Source of the DNA: DASSUW01 sp963830725
GTDB taxonomy: Bacteria; Actinomycetota; Thermoleophilia; Solirubrobacterales; Solirubrobacteraceae
Direction of reading: 5' to 3'
DNA: 64,000 nt
Assembly (NCBI GenBank): GCA_963830725.1
Contig: CAWHNO010000016.1
Coordinates: forward strand, 620,001 to 684,000
Below, in pieces: positions 36,345 through 44,842 of this stretch. Position 1 is the first letter of the stretch, and each line of letters opens with the position of its first letter. The notes below the pieces were generated by a model. The model was not told the origin of the DNA. It ran no database searches and was given only the letters and a program-made list of their open reading frames with translations. The position numbers were made by a program, and so were the translations under genes.

Positions 36345-36485
36345 GTGGCCCGCCCTCCCTCCTCCCTGCGGGCCATGCCCCGGCCGATCGCCGGTGGCGG
36401 ACGCGAAGGGCGCCCCGGGGATCCCCCGCCCCGGGGCCCTTCGCCGACCGCCCCGCCGCTGCTCCGCCTACCGCCCGGGGCGTAG
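36345..36485 (+). CDS. Possible 46-residue Pro-rich ORF between the two elements
   Basis: GTG 36345 follows the first element at a start-like distance, and the stop is the TAG of the second element's GTAG. The peptide is rich in Pro, Gly and Arg and shows no domain. A strong hairpin lies inside it. It may be a leader ORF or simply open by GC bias. Confidence 0.15.
   Translation: MARPPSSLRAMPRPIAGGGREGRPGDPPPRGPSPTAPPLLRLPPGA
36404..36443 (+). terminator. Strong GC-rich hairpin between the two conserved elements
   Basis: CGAAGGG (36404-36410) pairs with CCCTTCG (36437-36443), and CCCCGGGG (36413-36420) with CCCCGGGG (36429-36436): 15 bp with a 2-base bulge and an 8-base loop. No T-run follows, as is common for actinobacterial terminators. 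It could end transcripts from the first element. Confidence 0.45.
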
Positions 36486-36537
36486 CGCGAAGACGTGCTC
36501 GAAGGCCGACGACGCGGGCGATGCGCTCGCCCACCAT
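36468..36537 (+). promoter_or_regulatory. 70-bp conserved upstream element, copy directly before mmpL
   Basis: CTAC 36468, GTAG 36482, GAAGAC at the A-rich position, GACGAC 36508, CAT 36535; ATG at 36546. Proposed -10 CACCAT ends 8 bases before the ATG. No Shine-Dalgarno sequence is present. Confidence 0.65.
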
Positions 36538-36545
36538 CCGGCGTC

Positions 36546-38696
36546 ATGGAATCACGTCAGAGACTTGGCCTGGTGGCGCGACTGGCACGTTGGTGCCTCG
36601 AGCACCGGCGCCGCACGCTTGTCGCCGGGGTCGTCGTGCTCGTCGTGGTGACCGGCCTCTCGTCGGCGGTCGGCACGCGCGTGGCGACCGACTTCACGCT
36701 CGGCGGCACCGAGTCCCAGCGGGCCCAGGACGTCCTCGAGCGCGACTTCCCGGCCCGGGCCGGCGACATCGACCAGATCGTCTTCCACACACGGCAGGGC
36801 CACATCACCGATCCCGCGGTGCGCGCCCGGATCGTGCCGGTCGTCGCGCAGGTGGCGCGGCTCCGGCACGTTGCGACGGTCACCAGTCCCTACGGGCCTG
36901 CCGGAAGCGAGGCGATCTCGCGCGATCGCCGCATCGCCTTCGCCACCGTGACCTTCGACGAGCAGGCGGCAGACCTGCCGAAGGCCGCCATCGAGCGCGT
37001 GATCTCGACCGCTCGCAAGGCCGAGGCGCCGGGCCTTCAGGTGGAGCTCGGCGGCGTGGCGATCGAGCAGGCGAGGACGACGTCGCTGGGATCGGCGACC
37101 GCCATCGGCCTCGCCGCGGCGATCGTCGTGCTCCTGCTCGCATTCGGGTCGCTGCTCGCCGCCGGCCTGCCGATCGTGACGGCGGCGCTCGGACTCGGCA
37201 CGGCCTTCGGCGTCATCGCGCTCGCCTCGCAGGCGATCCAGATGCCGGACTTCTCCACCGAGCTTGCGGCGATGATCGGCCTCGGCGTCGGCATCGACTA
37301 TGCCCTGTTCATCGTCACCCGCTTCCGCGAGAACCGTCGCGCCGGCGAGGCGGTCCGGCCGGCGACGATCGTCGCCATGGACACCGCCGGCCGCGCCGTG
37401 CTGTTGGCCGGCAGCACGGTCATCATCGCGCTGCTCGGCATGCTCGTGCTGGGCGTGAGCTTTCTCGACGGCCTGGCCGTCGCGTCGGCGATCGCCGTGC
37501 TGCTCACGATGCTTGCGGCACTGACGATGCTGCCGGCGCTCCTCGCGTACTTCGGCGAGCGCGTCGGGCGCGTCGGCCGCCGGCGCGCGGAGCCGGCGCG
37601 TGGCGCGTTCTGGGCCCGCTGGGCGCGGGGCGTCCGTCGCCACCCGTGGGCGGCCGCGGTCGCAGGGCTGGCCATCATGCTCGTCTTCGCGGCGCCCGCC
37701 CTGTCGATGCGGCTGGGCTTCGCCGACGCCGGCAGCGACCCCGCCGGCACCACGACGCGGCAGGCCTACGACCTGCTCGCGCAAGGCTTCGGCCCCGGCT
37801 TCAACGGCCCGCTCACGATCGTCGTCGAGCGGCCGCAGGCCACGGATGCGACGGCGCTGGGCGGGATCGCCGGGGCGCTGCGCGGCACTCGGGACCTGGC
37901 GGCGGTCTCGGCGCCCAGCGTGAGCCGCGACGGCCGGACGGCCGTGTTCCAGGCTTTCCCGCGCTCTTCCCCGCAGGCGAGCGCCACCGGCGACCTCGTC
38001 AACGCGCTCCGGGACAACGTCCTCCCCCCGGTCGCGCACGCGAGCGGCTCCACGATCCTCGTCGGCGGCGTGACGGCCAGTGCCATCGACTTCACGCATG
38101 TGATGGTCACCAAGCTGCCGCTCTTCATCGCCGTGGTTGTCGGCCTCGCGGGACTGCTGCTCCTGGTCGTCTTCCGCTCGTTCGTGATCCCGGTGCAGGC
38201 GGCGGTCATGAACCTGCTCTCGATCGGAGCGGCGCTCGGCGTCACGGTCGCGGTCTTCCAGCACGGCTGGCTCGGCGGCCTCGTGGGCGTCTCCGAAGGT
38301 CCGGTCGAGGCGTGGCTGCCGGTGATGCTGTTCGCGATCGTCTTCGGCCTCTCGATGGACTACGAGGTCTTCCTCGTCTCGCGCATCCGCGAGGAGTGGA
38401 TCCGCCGGCGCGACCCGTCGGAGGCGGTCGTCCAGGGGGTTGCCACGACCGGCCGTGTGATCACCGCCGCGGCGGCGATCATGATCTGCGTCTTCCTCGC
38501 GTTCGTGCTCGGCCCGGTTCGTCAGATCAAGATGTTCGGGCTCAGTCTGGCGAGCGCAGTGTTCCTCGACGCCTTCGTGGTCCGCAGTCTCCTGCTGCCC
38601 GCGGTGCTCGAGCTGCTCGGACGCTGGACCTGGGCGTTCCCCGAAGGCCTCGCACGCAGGCTCCCGAGACTGGCGGCCGAGCCGGAGGCAACCTAG
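36546..38696 (+). CDS. MmpL/RND-family transporter
   Basis: 716 residues, ATG 36546 (start set by the element). Two repeats, each one helix, an outside domain, then five helices. The proton-relay signatures are MIGLGVGIDYALFIVTRFRE and IVFGLSMDYEVFLVSRIREE, both with the Asp-Tyr pair. Size matches the short MmpL-like SSD transporters of actinobacteria that export lipids or drugs. Substrate unknown. Single gene; the next gene has its own promoter. Confidence 0.92.
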   Translation: MESRQRLGLVARLARWCLEHRRRTLVAGVVVLVVVTGLSSAVGTRVATDFTLGGTESQRAQDVLERDFPARAGDIDQIVFHTRQGHITDPAVRARIVPVVAQVARLRHVATVTSPYGPAGSEAISRDRRIAFATVTFDEQAADLPKAAIERVISTARKAEAPGLQVELGGVAIEQARTTSLGSATAIGLAAAIVVLLLAFGSLLAAGLPIVTAALGLGTAFGVIALASQAIQMPDFSTELAAMIGLGVGIDYALFIVTRFRENRRAGEAVRPATIVAMDTAGRAVLLAGSTVIIALLGMLVLGVSFLDGLAVASAIAVLLTMLAALTMLPALLAYFGERVGRVGRRRAEPARGAFWARWARGVRRHPWAAAVAGLAIMLVFAAPALSMRLGFADAGSDPAGTTTRQAYDLLAQGFGPGFNGPLTIVVERPQATDATALGGIAGALRGTRDLAAVSAPSVSRDGRTAVFQAFPRSSPQASATGDLVNALRDNVLPPVAHASGSTILVGGVTASAIDFTHVMVTKLPLFIAVVVGLAGLLLLVVFRSFVIPVQAAVMNLLSIGAALGVTVAVFQHGWLGGLVGVSEGPVEAWLPVMLFAIVFGLSMDYEVFLVSRIREEWIRRRDPSEAVVQGVATTGRVITAAAAIMICVFLAFVLGPVRQIKMFGLSLASAVFLDAFVVRSLLLPAVLELLGRWTWAFPEGLARRLPRLAAEPEAT

Positions 38697-38699
38697 GGT
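38694..38699 (+). promoter_or_regulatory. -10 element, leaderless type
   Basis: TAGGGT, overlapping the end of mmpL and 6 bases before the GTG at 38706. Same hexamer as before cydA. Confidence 0.45.
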
Positions 38700-38705
38700 T
38701 GGCGC

Positions 38706-39788
38706 GTGAGTCGCTACGGCAAGCGCGCGGACCTGATCGTGCACGAGGCGGCGCCGTTCAACGCCGAGACCGGCCTCGCCGCGCTGGCCGAGGGCTCGGT
38801 GACCGCCACCGACGCGTTCTACGTGCGCGGGCACGGGCCGGTCCCGGAGATCGACCCTGCCGCGTGGCGGCTGCGCGTGCACGGGCTCGTGGAGCGGGAG
38901 CTGGAGCTCTCGCTCGCCACGTTGCGGGAGGCGTTCCGGGAGCGCGAGGTGGTCGCGACGCTCCAGTGCGCCGGCAACCGCCGAGCGGGGTTGATGGCGG
39001 TGCGCGACATACCGGGCGAGACACCGTGGGGGCCCGGTGCGACCGGGACCGCGAGGTGGACGGGCGTCGCCCTCGCCGACGTGCTCGCGCTCGCCGGCCG
39101 GCCGGACGAGGGCGCGCACGTCGGCTTCGTCGGTGCCGACCCGTGCCCGGAGGCCGCGCCGGCCGAGACCTTCGGCGGCTCGATCCCGCTCGACAAGGCG
39201 TGCCGGCCGGAGGTCCTGCTCGCGTGGGGGATGAACGGCGAGCCGCTCCCGCCGGTCCACGGCGCCCCGGTGCGGGTGGTCGTGCCCGGCTATGTCGGCG
39301 CGCGCAGCGTGAAGTGGCTCGAGCGGATCGAGGTGCGCCCGCGTCCGTGGGACGGATACTTCCAGCACGTCGTGTACCGGCTGTTGCCTGAGGACGGCAC
39401 GCCGGGCCCGGGCGCGGGCATGCCGCTCGGCCTGGTCGCGCTCAACGCCGACGTGCTGTCCCCGGCCGACGGCCAGACGGTCGCCGCCGGCGGGGTCGAG
39501 GTGTACGGCTACGCGTTCGCGGGCGGCGAGCGCCACGTCGCCCGGGTCGACCTCTCCCTCGACGGAGGCGCGCACTGGTCGCAGGCCGAGCTGCTCGAGG
39601 ATCTCGGCCGGTGGGCCTGGCGGCACTGGCGGATCACCGTCGACCTCGCGCCCGGGGAGCACGAGATCCTCGTCCGCGCCTGGGACTCGTCGGCCGCCAC
39701 GCAGCCCGAGCACGAGGCGGCGCTGTGGAATCCGAAGGGCTACGTGAACAACGCCCGGCCCCGCGTCCGGGTACGCGCAGCCCCCTAG
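38706..39788 (+). CDS. Sulfite-oxidase-family molybdopterin oxidoreductase
   Basis: 360 residues, GTG 38706. The molybdenum-ligand Cys is in VATLQCAGNRRAG. Other SUOX features are AFYVRGHGPVPEIDP at the start, WTGVALADVLALAG, LAWGMNGEPLPPVHGAPVRV and RSVKWLERIEV. The C-terminal Mo-co dimerisation domain (Ig-like) runs to WNPKGYVNN. No Tat signal, haem domain or membrane helix, so probably a cytoplasmic enzyme with an unknown electron acceptor. Real substrate could be sulfite or an S/N-oxide. Confidence 0.9.
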   Translation: MSRYGKRADLIVHEAAPFNAETGLAALAEGSVTATDAFYVRGHGPVPEIDPAAWRLRVHGLVERELELSLATLREAFREREVVATLQCAGNRRAGLMAVRDIPGETPWGPGATGTARWTGVALADVLALAGRPDEGAHVGFVGADPCPEAAPAETFGGSIPLDKACRPEVLLAWGMNGEPLPPVHGAPVRVVVPGYVGARSVKWLERIEVRPRPWDGYFQHVVYRLLPEDGTPGPGAGMPLGLVALNADVLSPADGQTVAAGGVEVYGYAFAGGERHVARVDLSLDGGAHWSQAELLEDLGRWAWRHWRITVDLAPGEHEILVRAWDSSAATQPEHEAALWNPKGYVNNARPRVRVRAAP

Positions 39789-39998
39789 CGCCGGACCGGT
39801 GGCCGGCGACCCTCACGCACTCAGCCGGGCGCTCGACGAGATCCGCGGCGACCGCTGAGCGGTGGCGCTCTTCTACGCCGACGTTCGTCAGCTACGACGA
39901 ACGGCAGAGCGCCGCCGCACGCCTCGCCGGTCTGAGGACCGTCGCGCCGGGAACCCGCTCCAACTAGCGCTCATGGCCTCGCGACAAGCCTCCGCGCC
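39789..39998. other. Short gap, no convincing gene
   Basis: About 210 bases between the molybdoenzyme and the convergent regulator. They contain two brief open stretches on the plus strand (39800-39859 and after 39860, with VALFYADVRQL-like coding) that do not form a gene even if joined. Possibly a decayed gene end. Confidence 0.3.
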
Positions 39999-40676
39999 TC
40001 AGCCCTCCTGCGCACGGATATAGGTGAGCACGGCCAGCACGCGGCGATGTCCGTCGGCGCCGGCGGGGAGATCGAGCTTGCCGAACACGCTTGCGATGTC
40101 GCGCCGCAGAGCGTGCTCGCTGATGCCGAGATCCGTCGCGATCGTGACGTTGGACCGTCCCTCGGCCATCCCGGCGAGCACATCCAGCTCCCGCGGGGTC
40201 AGCTCGTCGAGTGGGCCGCCCCGGCGCCGGCGCTCGAGCATCTGGGCGACCACCTCGGGATCGAGCGCCGAGCCGCCGCGCGCGACTTGCTTGACGGCCT
40301 CGGCAAAGCCGTGCGGCTCCATGACGCGGTCCTTGAGCAGGTAGCCGACAGCCGTGGCACTGTCCTCGAGCAGCTGGATCGCGTAGCTCTCCTTGACGTA
40401 CTGAGAGAGGACGACCACTCCCGTCTGCGGCAGCTCCGAGCGGATGACCGCGGCGGCGCGGACGCCTTCGTCGGTGTGGGTGGGCGGCATCCGGATGTCG
40501 GTGACGACGACGTCGGGCCGGTGCTCGCGCACCTGGTCGAGGAGCTCGTCCGCGTCGCTGGCCTCGCCGACCACCATGAAGCCGGTCTCCTCGAGCACCC
40601 GCACGACACCGGCCCGCAGCAGGAACGAGTCCTCGGCCACGACGACTCGGAGAGCACGGTCGGCCGCGGTGCTCAC
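39999..40676 (-). CDS. NarL/LuxR-type response regulator
   Basis: 225 residues from GTG 40676, overlapping the kinase stop by four bases. Receiver: VVVAEDSFLLRAGVVRVLEE, phospho-Asp in VVVTDIRMPPTHTDEG, Lys in YLLKDRVMEP. HTH: LTPRELDVLAGMAEGRSNVT. After the HTH comes HRRVLAVLTYIRAQEG, a tail also found in the broken regulator at 11576-12228. Cognate to the kinase encoded just upstream. Confidence 0.93.
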   Translation of the reverse strand: MSTAADRALRVVVAEDSFLLRAGVVRVLEETGFMVVGEASDADELLDQVREHRPDVVVTDIRMPPTHTDEGVRAAAVIRSELPQTGVVVLSQYVKESYAIQLLEDSATAVGYLLKDRVMEPHGFAEAVKQVARGGSALDPEVVAQMLERRRRGGPLDELTPRELDVLAGMAEGRSNVTIATDLGISEHALRRDIASVFGKLDLPAGADGHRRVLAVLTYIRAQEG

Positions 40677-42397
40677 GAGCAGGGCAGGTGGGCTCGCAGC
40701 CGCGTGCCCCGGCCCGGAGGGCTCGCGACCTCGAGCGTGCCGCTGAGCGCGGCGACGCGGTCGGCCAGGCCTCGAAGTCCGGAGCCGTCGCCGGCGCTGG
40801 CTCCGCCCACGCCGTCGTCGCTGACCTCCACCAGCAGCTGTCCGTCGACGCGCTCGACCCGCACCGTGGCCCGCTCGGCGTGCGCGTACTTCGACACGTT
40901 GGTGAGCGCCTCCGAGACCACGAAATAGGCCGCGGTCTCCACCGCGGCGGGCAGGCGACCCGTGGCCTGACCGACGATCTCGACCGGGACCGGAGCGCGC
41001 GCGGCGAGCGCGCGCACGGCCGGCTCGAGCCCGCGCTCGGAGAGCACCGCGGGATGGATGCCGCGGGCGAGGTCGCGCAGCTCCTTGAGGCTCTCCCCCA
41101 GTTCGCCGATGGAGCCGTCCAGGAGCGCTGCGGTGTCGGAGCCGTCCGTCACGCTCATGCGGGCGAGGCGGAGGTTCACGGCCAGGGCGACCAGTCGTGA
41201 CTGTGCGCCGTCATGGAGGTTGCGCTCCAGCCGCCGGCGCTCGTCGTCGGCCGCCTCGACCAGCCGCGCGCGCGAGGAGCGCAGCTCGACGAGCCGCGCG
41301 CGCAGCTCGGCATCGAGGCGCTGGTTCTCCAGCATCAGAGCGGTCGCTCCGCCGGCGGCCCGGACCGTCTCGGTGTCCTGCGCGCGGTCGTGCACGATGG
41401 CCGCGACGTGCCGGCCGTGGTGGTCGATCTCCGTCACGGTGCGGCGCGCGTCGTCCTCGCCGGGCAGCTCGGCCGGCGATCCGCCCGCGTCGACGTAGCG
41501 GTTCAGCTCGGGCATCCAGAATGCGAGCTCGAGCGCGGGGTCGCCGAGAGCGCGCGCCAGGGCGTCGCGCATGTCCGTGTGCTCGGGCGCGTCTGCGATC
41601 TCTGCCATGAGCGTGCGCACGCCGCGCGAGCCGGAGAGGTCGGCCCGGGCCAGACCGGCGAGGAACGCGAACGGGGTGGCGGCAAAGGCCGCGAACGCCA
41701 TCCACAGCAGCGCGTCGACCTGACTCACGGCGTAGGCCGCCACGAGCGCGAGCGTCACACCGCCGCCGGCGAACAGCGGGACGAGGCTGCGCCGCTCCGG
41801 TGCCGCTGCTGCGCGCCATTGACGGATCAGCATGCCGACCGCCACAAGGCAGAGGCCGAGCGTCAGCGCCGAGCCGAGAGCGAGCGCGGCGTCGCTGAGG
41901 CCCGCGTTTCGCTCGATCAGCAGCACGTTGCGCGGACATCCGTCTTGGCAGTCGTTGATGACGGCGTCGGCGTCGCTGACCAGCAGCGCGGGGACGGGGG
42001 CGAGCGGGATCAGCACATAGCTCGCTGCCACGACCCGCCGGCGAGCCCGCGTCGGCAGGCGGCCGGTGGGGAAGCTCAGCAGCAGTTGCCCGAAGATCGG
42101 GCCCCAGAGGCCTCCGAGCACGATGCCGACGGTGAACACGAGCGGCGAGTCCGAGGCGTACACCGGGCCGAGGAACCACGCGAAGCCCACCAGGACCATC
42201 AGCAACCCGGAGCGCGACTCGGGCCGGCGACGCCATGCGTACAGGCCCGTGCCCACGAAGCTCAGACCGACGAGCGGCCCGAAGACCGCCCAGACACCCG
42301 GATCGGGGAGATGTTCGCTGCCTCGAACGAGCAGCACGTCGCCGACTCCACAGAGCAGGGCCGCCGCCGCGATGGCGAGCGTCCGGCGCGCCGTCAT
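40673..42397 (-). CDS. Sensor histidine kinase with large membrane domain
   Basis: 574 residues, ATG 42397. Seven or eight helices over residues 5-250, including LGGLWGPIFGQLLLSFPTGR, a segment seen in many actinobacterial NarX-like kinases. A DCQDGCP loop (around residue 150) gives two external cysteines. HisKA_3: ERRRLERNLHDGAQSRLVAL. HATPase: EALTNVSKYAHAE and DDGVGGASAGDGSGLRGL. Pairs with the downstream regulator. A perfect palindrome lies 33 bases upstream of its start. Confidence 0.92.
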   Translation of the reverse strand: MTARRTLAIAAAALLCGVGDVLLVRGSEHLPDPGVWAVFGPLVGLSFVGTGLYAWRRRPESRSGLLMVLVGFAWFLGPVYASDSPLVFTVGIVLGGLWGPIFGQLLLSFPTGRLPTRARRRVVAASYVLIPLAPVPALLVSDADAVINDCQDGCPRNVLLIERNAGLSDAALALGSALTLGLCLVAVGMLIRQWRAAAAPERRSLVPLFAGGGVTLALVAAYAVSQVDALLWMAFAAFAATPFAFLAGLARADLSGSRGVRTLMAEIADAPEHTDMRDALARALGDPALELAFWMPELNRYVDAGGSPAELPGEDDARRTVTEIDHHGRHVAAIVHDRAQDTETVRAAGGATALMLENQRLDAELRARLVELRSSRARLVEAADDERRRLERNLHDGAQSRLVALAVNLRLARMSVTDGSDTAALLDGSIGELGESLKELRDLARGIHPAVLSERGLEPAVRALAARAPVPVEIVGQATGRLPAAVETAAYFVVSEALTNVSKYAHAERATVRVERVDGQLLVEVSDDGVGGASAGDGSGLRGLADRVAALSGTLEVASPPGRGTRLRAHLPCS

Positions 42398-42429
42398 GAG
42401 GTCAATCCTGACGCCTCACGCTCCGGCTG

Positions 42430-42447
42430 CCTAGTGGGACCACTAGG
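42430..42447. promoter_or_regulatory. Perfect 8-bp-arm palindrome between divergent genes
   Basis: CCTAGTGG-GA-CCACTAGG. It sits between the kinase start (42397, minus) and the hydrolase start (42543, plus), the position expected of an operator controlling one or both. Confidence 0.5.
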
Positions 42448-42542
42448 TACGGCTGCCCGCACTCCGTCCGCGACTCGCCTGGCGCTCGGACGCCTGCCGT
42501 CTCCCATATCCGCCCCGGCCCGTCGAAGCGAGCCTTGCAGGG

Positions 42543-43859
42543 ATGACCGCCACCCTGACCCGCCCACGCCCGACCGTTCCGCCGCCCATCCGCGAGGGCG
42601 GGCGCCGGCCGCGCCTCGCGGCGCTCGAGCGGCCGCTCCTGCTCGCCGGGCTCGCTCTCCTCACGCTCCACCTGCTCGACCTGGCCTTCTCCGGGCCCGA
42701 CACGTCGCTCGCCGGGGTGCTGGCGATCGTCGGGGTCCCGGTCGTCTCGGCGCTGGCCCAGCCGCACGTCACGCGACCGACCCGGCTCGTCCTCGGCGTC
42801 GTCATCGGTCTCCTGAGCCTCGGCTTCGGCGTCATCTCGCACGGCCTGCATGTCGTGAACTCCGGCCCGGACTGGACCGACGTCACGGGCGTCGGCATGA
42901 TCGCCGGGGGTCTTCTCCTCGTCGCCTCCGGCCTCACGGCGATCGCCGCTCCGCGGCGGGCGCCGCGGCGCGGCGCGCTCGGCTGGCGACTCGCCCACGG
43001 CGCCGGGTGGCTCGTCGCCGTGCCCGTCTTCGCCATGCTCGTGGTCCTGCCGTTCATGATGGCCCTGAGGGTCACGCACGCGCCGCGCTGGGCGATCCAG
43101 GAGTCCTCGCTCGGCATCCCCCATCGCGAGGTCGCGATCGAGACCGCCGACGGCCGCGAGCTGGCCGCCTGGTACGTGCCGTCGCGCAACCGCACGGCCG
43201 TCCTCCTCAGCCACGGATCCGGCGGCAGCCGCGAGCGCGTCGCCGCCCACATCCGGATGCTCGCCCGCCACGGATACGGCGTTCTGGCACTCGACAACCC
43301 CGGCAACGGCGAGAGCCAGGGCCACTCGAACGGCCTCGGCTACAACGCCCAACCCGCCGTCGGCGCCGCGATCGGCTGGCTGCGCCGGCAGCCCGACGTC
43401 GACCCGCGGCGGATCGCCGGCTTCGGCTCCTCATTGGGGGCCGAGGTGCTGCTCGAGGCCGCCGCCCGCGACCCCCGCCTGCGAGCGGTCGTCGCCGACG
43501 GCCCCACCCGGCCGATGGATGGCGAGCAGGTCAGCGACCCGGCGCTTCCCGCGCGCGCCTTCGGCGCGGTCTGGCTCCATGCCGTCAGCGCCGTCTCGGG
43601 CATGCAGGAGGCTCCGTCGCTCATCGGCCTCATGCCCCGCATCGCGCCGCGCCTGGTGCTGCTCATCGCCGGCGGCGTCGGCGCGCCGGACGAGATCCCC
43701 GCCAACCGCGCCTACCGCGATGCCGGCGGCCCCACCACAAAGCTCTGGGAGCTCCCGGACGCCGGCCACACCGCCGGGCTGCGCACCCACCCCGCCGCAT
43801 ACGAGCAACGCACCACCACGTTCCTCGACCAGGCCCTCGGGCTCAAGGAGACCTCATGA
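42543..43859 (+). CDS. Membrane-anchored alpha/beta hydrolase
   Basis: 438 residues, ATG 42543. Four helices in residues 28-185, then an alpha/beta-hydrolase domain: AVLLSHGSGGSRERVAAHIR (oxyanion region), GVLALDNPGNGESQG, the nucleophile elbow GFGSSLGAEVLL, and a His near the end in LPDAGHTAGLRTHP. The active site probably faces one side of the membrane. Substrate unknown. Its stop overlaps the next gene's ATG. Confidence 0.85.
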   Translation: MTATLTRPRPTVPPPIREGGRRPRLAALERPLLLAGLALLTLHLLDLAFSGPDTSLAGVLAIVGVPVVSALAQPHVTRPTRLVLGVVIGLLSLGFGVISHGLHVVNSGPDWTDVTGVGMIAGGLLLVASGLTAIAAPRRAPRRGALGWRLAHGAGWLVAVPVFAMLVVLPFMMALRVTHAPRWAIQESSLGIPHREVAIETADGRELAAWYVPSRNRTAVLLSHGSGGSRERVAAHIRMLARHGYGVLALDNPGNGESQGHSNGLGYNAQPAVGAAIGWLRRQPDVDPRRIAGFGSSLGAEVLLEAAARDPRLRAVVADGPTRPMDGEQVSDPALPARAFGAVWLHAVSAVSGMQEAPSLIGLMPRIAPRLVLLIAGGVGAPDEIPANRAYRDAGGPTTKLWELPDAGHTAGLRTHPAAYEQRTTTFLDQALGLKETS

Positions 43860-44497
43860 CCACTCTCCGTCAAGGCGTCCTGCTGATCGGCGTCCCGCTC
43901 GCCTTCGCCGTGCTCCTGTGGTTCCACCCGATGATCGGCGACTACGAGGGACTGCGCGACGTGACCACGCGCTTCCAGGTCGTCCACGTCGCGATGGTGC
44001 TGGCGATCCCGCTGCTGGCGGTGGGACTGCACTACATGCTCGGTGGACTGCGCGGACGTGCCGCCGCCGTCGGCCGCGTCGCGCTGATCCCCTTCGTCGT
44101 CTTCTACGTGCCCTACGTCGCGTTCGAGGGGTTCGCGCTGGGCGCGCTCGGCCAGCAGCTCAACGGCCTGCCCGCCGGCCAGCGCGACGCCGTCGCCCCG
44201 GGCCTCGTCGAGGACTTCGCCAGGAACCCGATCATGGGCGAGCCCGGACTCTTCTGGGCCCTCGGCACCATCGCCTGGATCGTCGTCATCGTGTCGACCG
44301 TGCTGGCCTTCCGCCGTGCCGGCGCACCCATGTCGCTCCAGCTCCTGCTCGGCGCGTCGGCGCTGATCGGCGCCCACGCCCCGCCGCTCGCGCCGATCGG
44401 CTGGCTCTGCTACGCCGCGGCGGGCTGGATGGTGCTGCGCGCCCGTCACCCCGAGGTGGCGAAGCCCGCCCCGCCGATGGCACCGGCCGCCGCCTAG
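43856..44497 (+). CDS. Multi-pass membrane protein, unrecognised
   Basis: 213 residues, ATG 43856 (ATGA overlap). Six hydrophobic helices; conserved-looking polar spots are FHPMIGDYEGLRD and APPLAPIGWLCYAAAGWMVL. The pattern resembles small DUF4386-like or YndJ-like membrane proteins, but I cannot assign it. Translationally coupled to the hydrolase, so the two may act together. Confidence 0.6.
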   Translation: MTTLRQGVLLIGVPLAFAVLLWFHPMIGDYEGLRDVTTRFQVVHVAMVLAIPLLAVGLHYMLGGLRGRAAAVGRVALIPFVVFYVPYVAFEGFALGALGQQLNGLPAGQRDAVAPGLVEDFARNPIMGEPGLFWALGTIAWIVVIVSTVLAFRRAGAPMSLQLLLGASALIGAHAPPLAPIGWLCYAAAGWMVLRARHPEVAKPAPPMAPAAA

Positions 44498-44622
44498 GGG
44501 TCGGGTCGTTCCAGAGGAGATTTGCTACCCGCCGAGCACCGTCCGCCCGTATTGCACGAGCGCCCAGGCCAGGCAGCCGAGTGCGGCCGTGGACAGGGAT
44601 TCCACTCGCCTGAGCGCGGGAG

Positions 44623-44628
44623 TACCCT
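44623..44628 (+). promoter_or_regulatory. -10 element, leaderless type
   Basis: TACCCT, 6 bases before the GTG at 44635. Confidence 0.4.
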
Positions 44629-44634
44629 GAGCAC

Positions 44635-44832
44635 GTGCGCGCTGTCGCCGGCACGGCGAGGTACTGGGCGCCGCTGCTAGGGGGCCTGATGTGCCTGATC
44701 GCGGTCCTGTTCGTGGGTCCCATCCTCGGCTGGCTGCTCATCTACGTCGCGTTCGGGCTGCTGCTGGACGGCGCCACGGCCATGTTCGAGCGGGCCGGCG
44801 GCACGGGCAACCTCACGACCCACCGGCAGTAG
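44635..44832 (+). CDS. Small membrane protein
   Basis: 65 residues from GTG 44635. A long hydrophobic stretch (YWAPLLGGLMCLIAVLFVG, then WLLIYVAFGLLLDGAT) forms one or two helices, followed by a short polar tail. A TANNNT hexamer at leaderless distance supports the start. Ten bases separate it from the oxidase gene. Function unknown. Confidence 0.55.
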   Translation: MRAVAGTARYWAPLLGGLMCLIAVLFVGPILGWLLIYVAFGLLLDGATAMFERAGGTGNLTTHRQ

Positions 44833-44842
44833 GCGAGGCCGC

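Noticed and set aside
36272..36537. Cyclic-di-GMP (GEMM) riboswitch as identity of the 70-bp element
   Set aside because: No GGCAAACC or GACGCAAAGCC-type core lies upstream of the CTAC-GTAG part in any copy inspected.
36552..39713. A 1053-codon minus-strand open frame opposite mmpL and the molybdoenzyme
   Set aside because: Antisense artefact of high GC; composition is His/Arg/Gly-rich with no domain.
39789..39998. Short open stretches after the molybdoenzyme as a small gene
   Set aside because: They need a frame change, lack a start site and match nothing I recognise.
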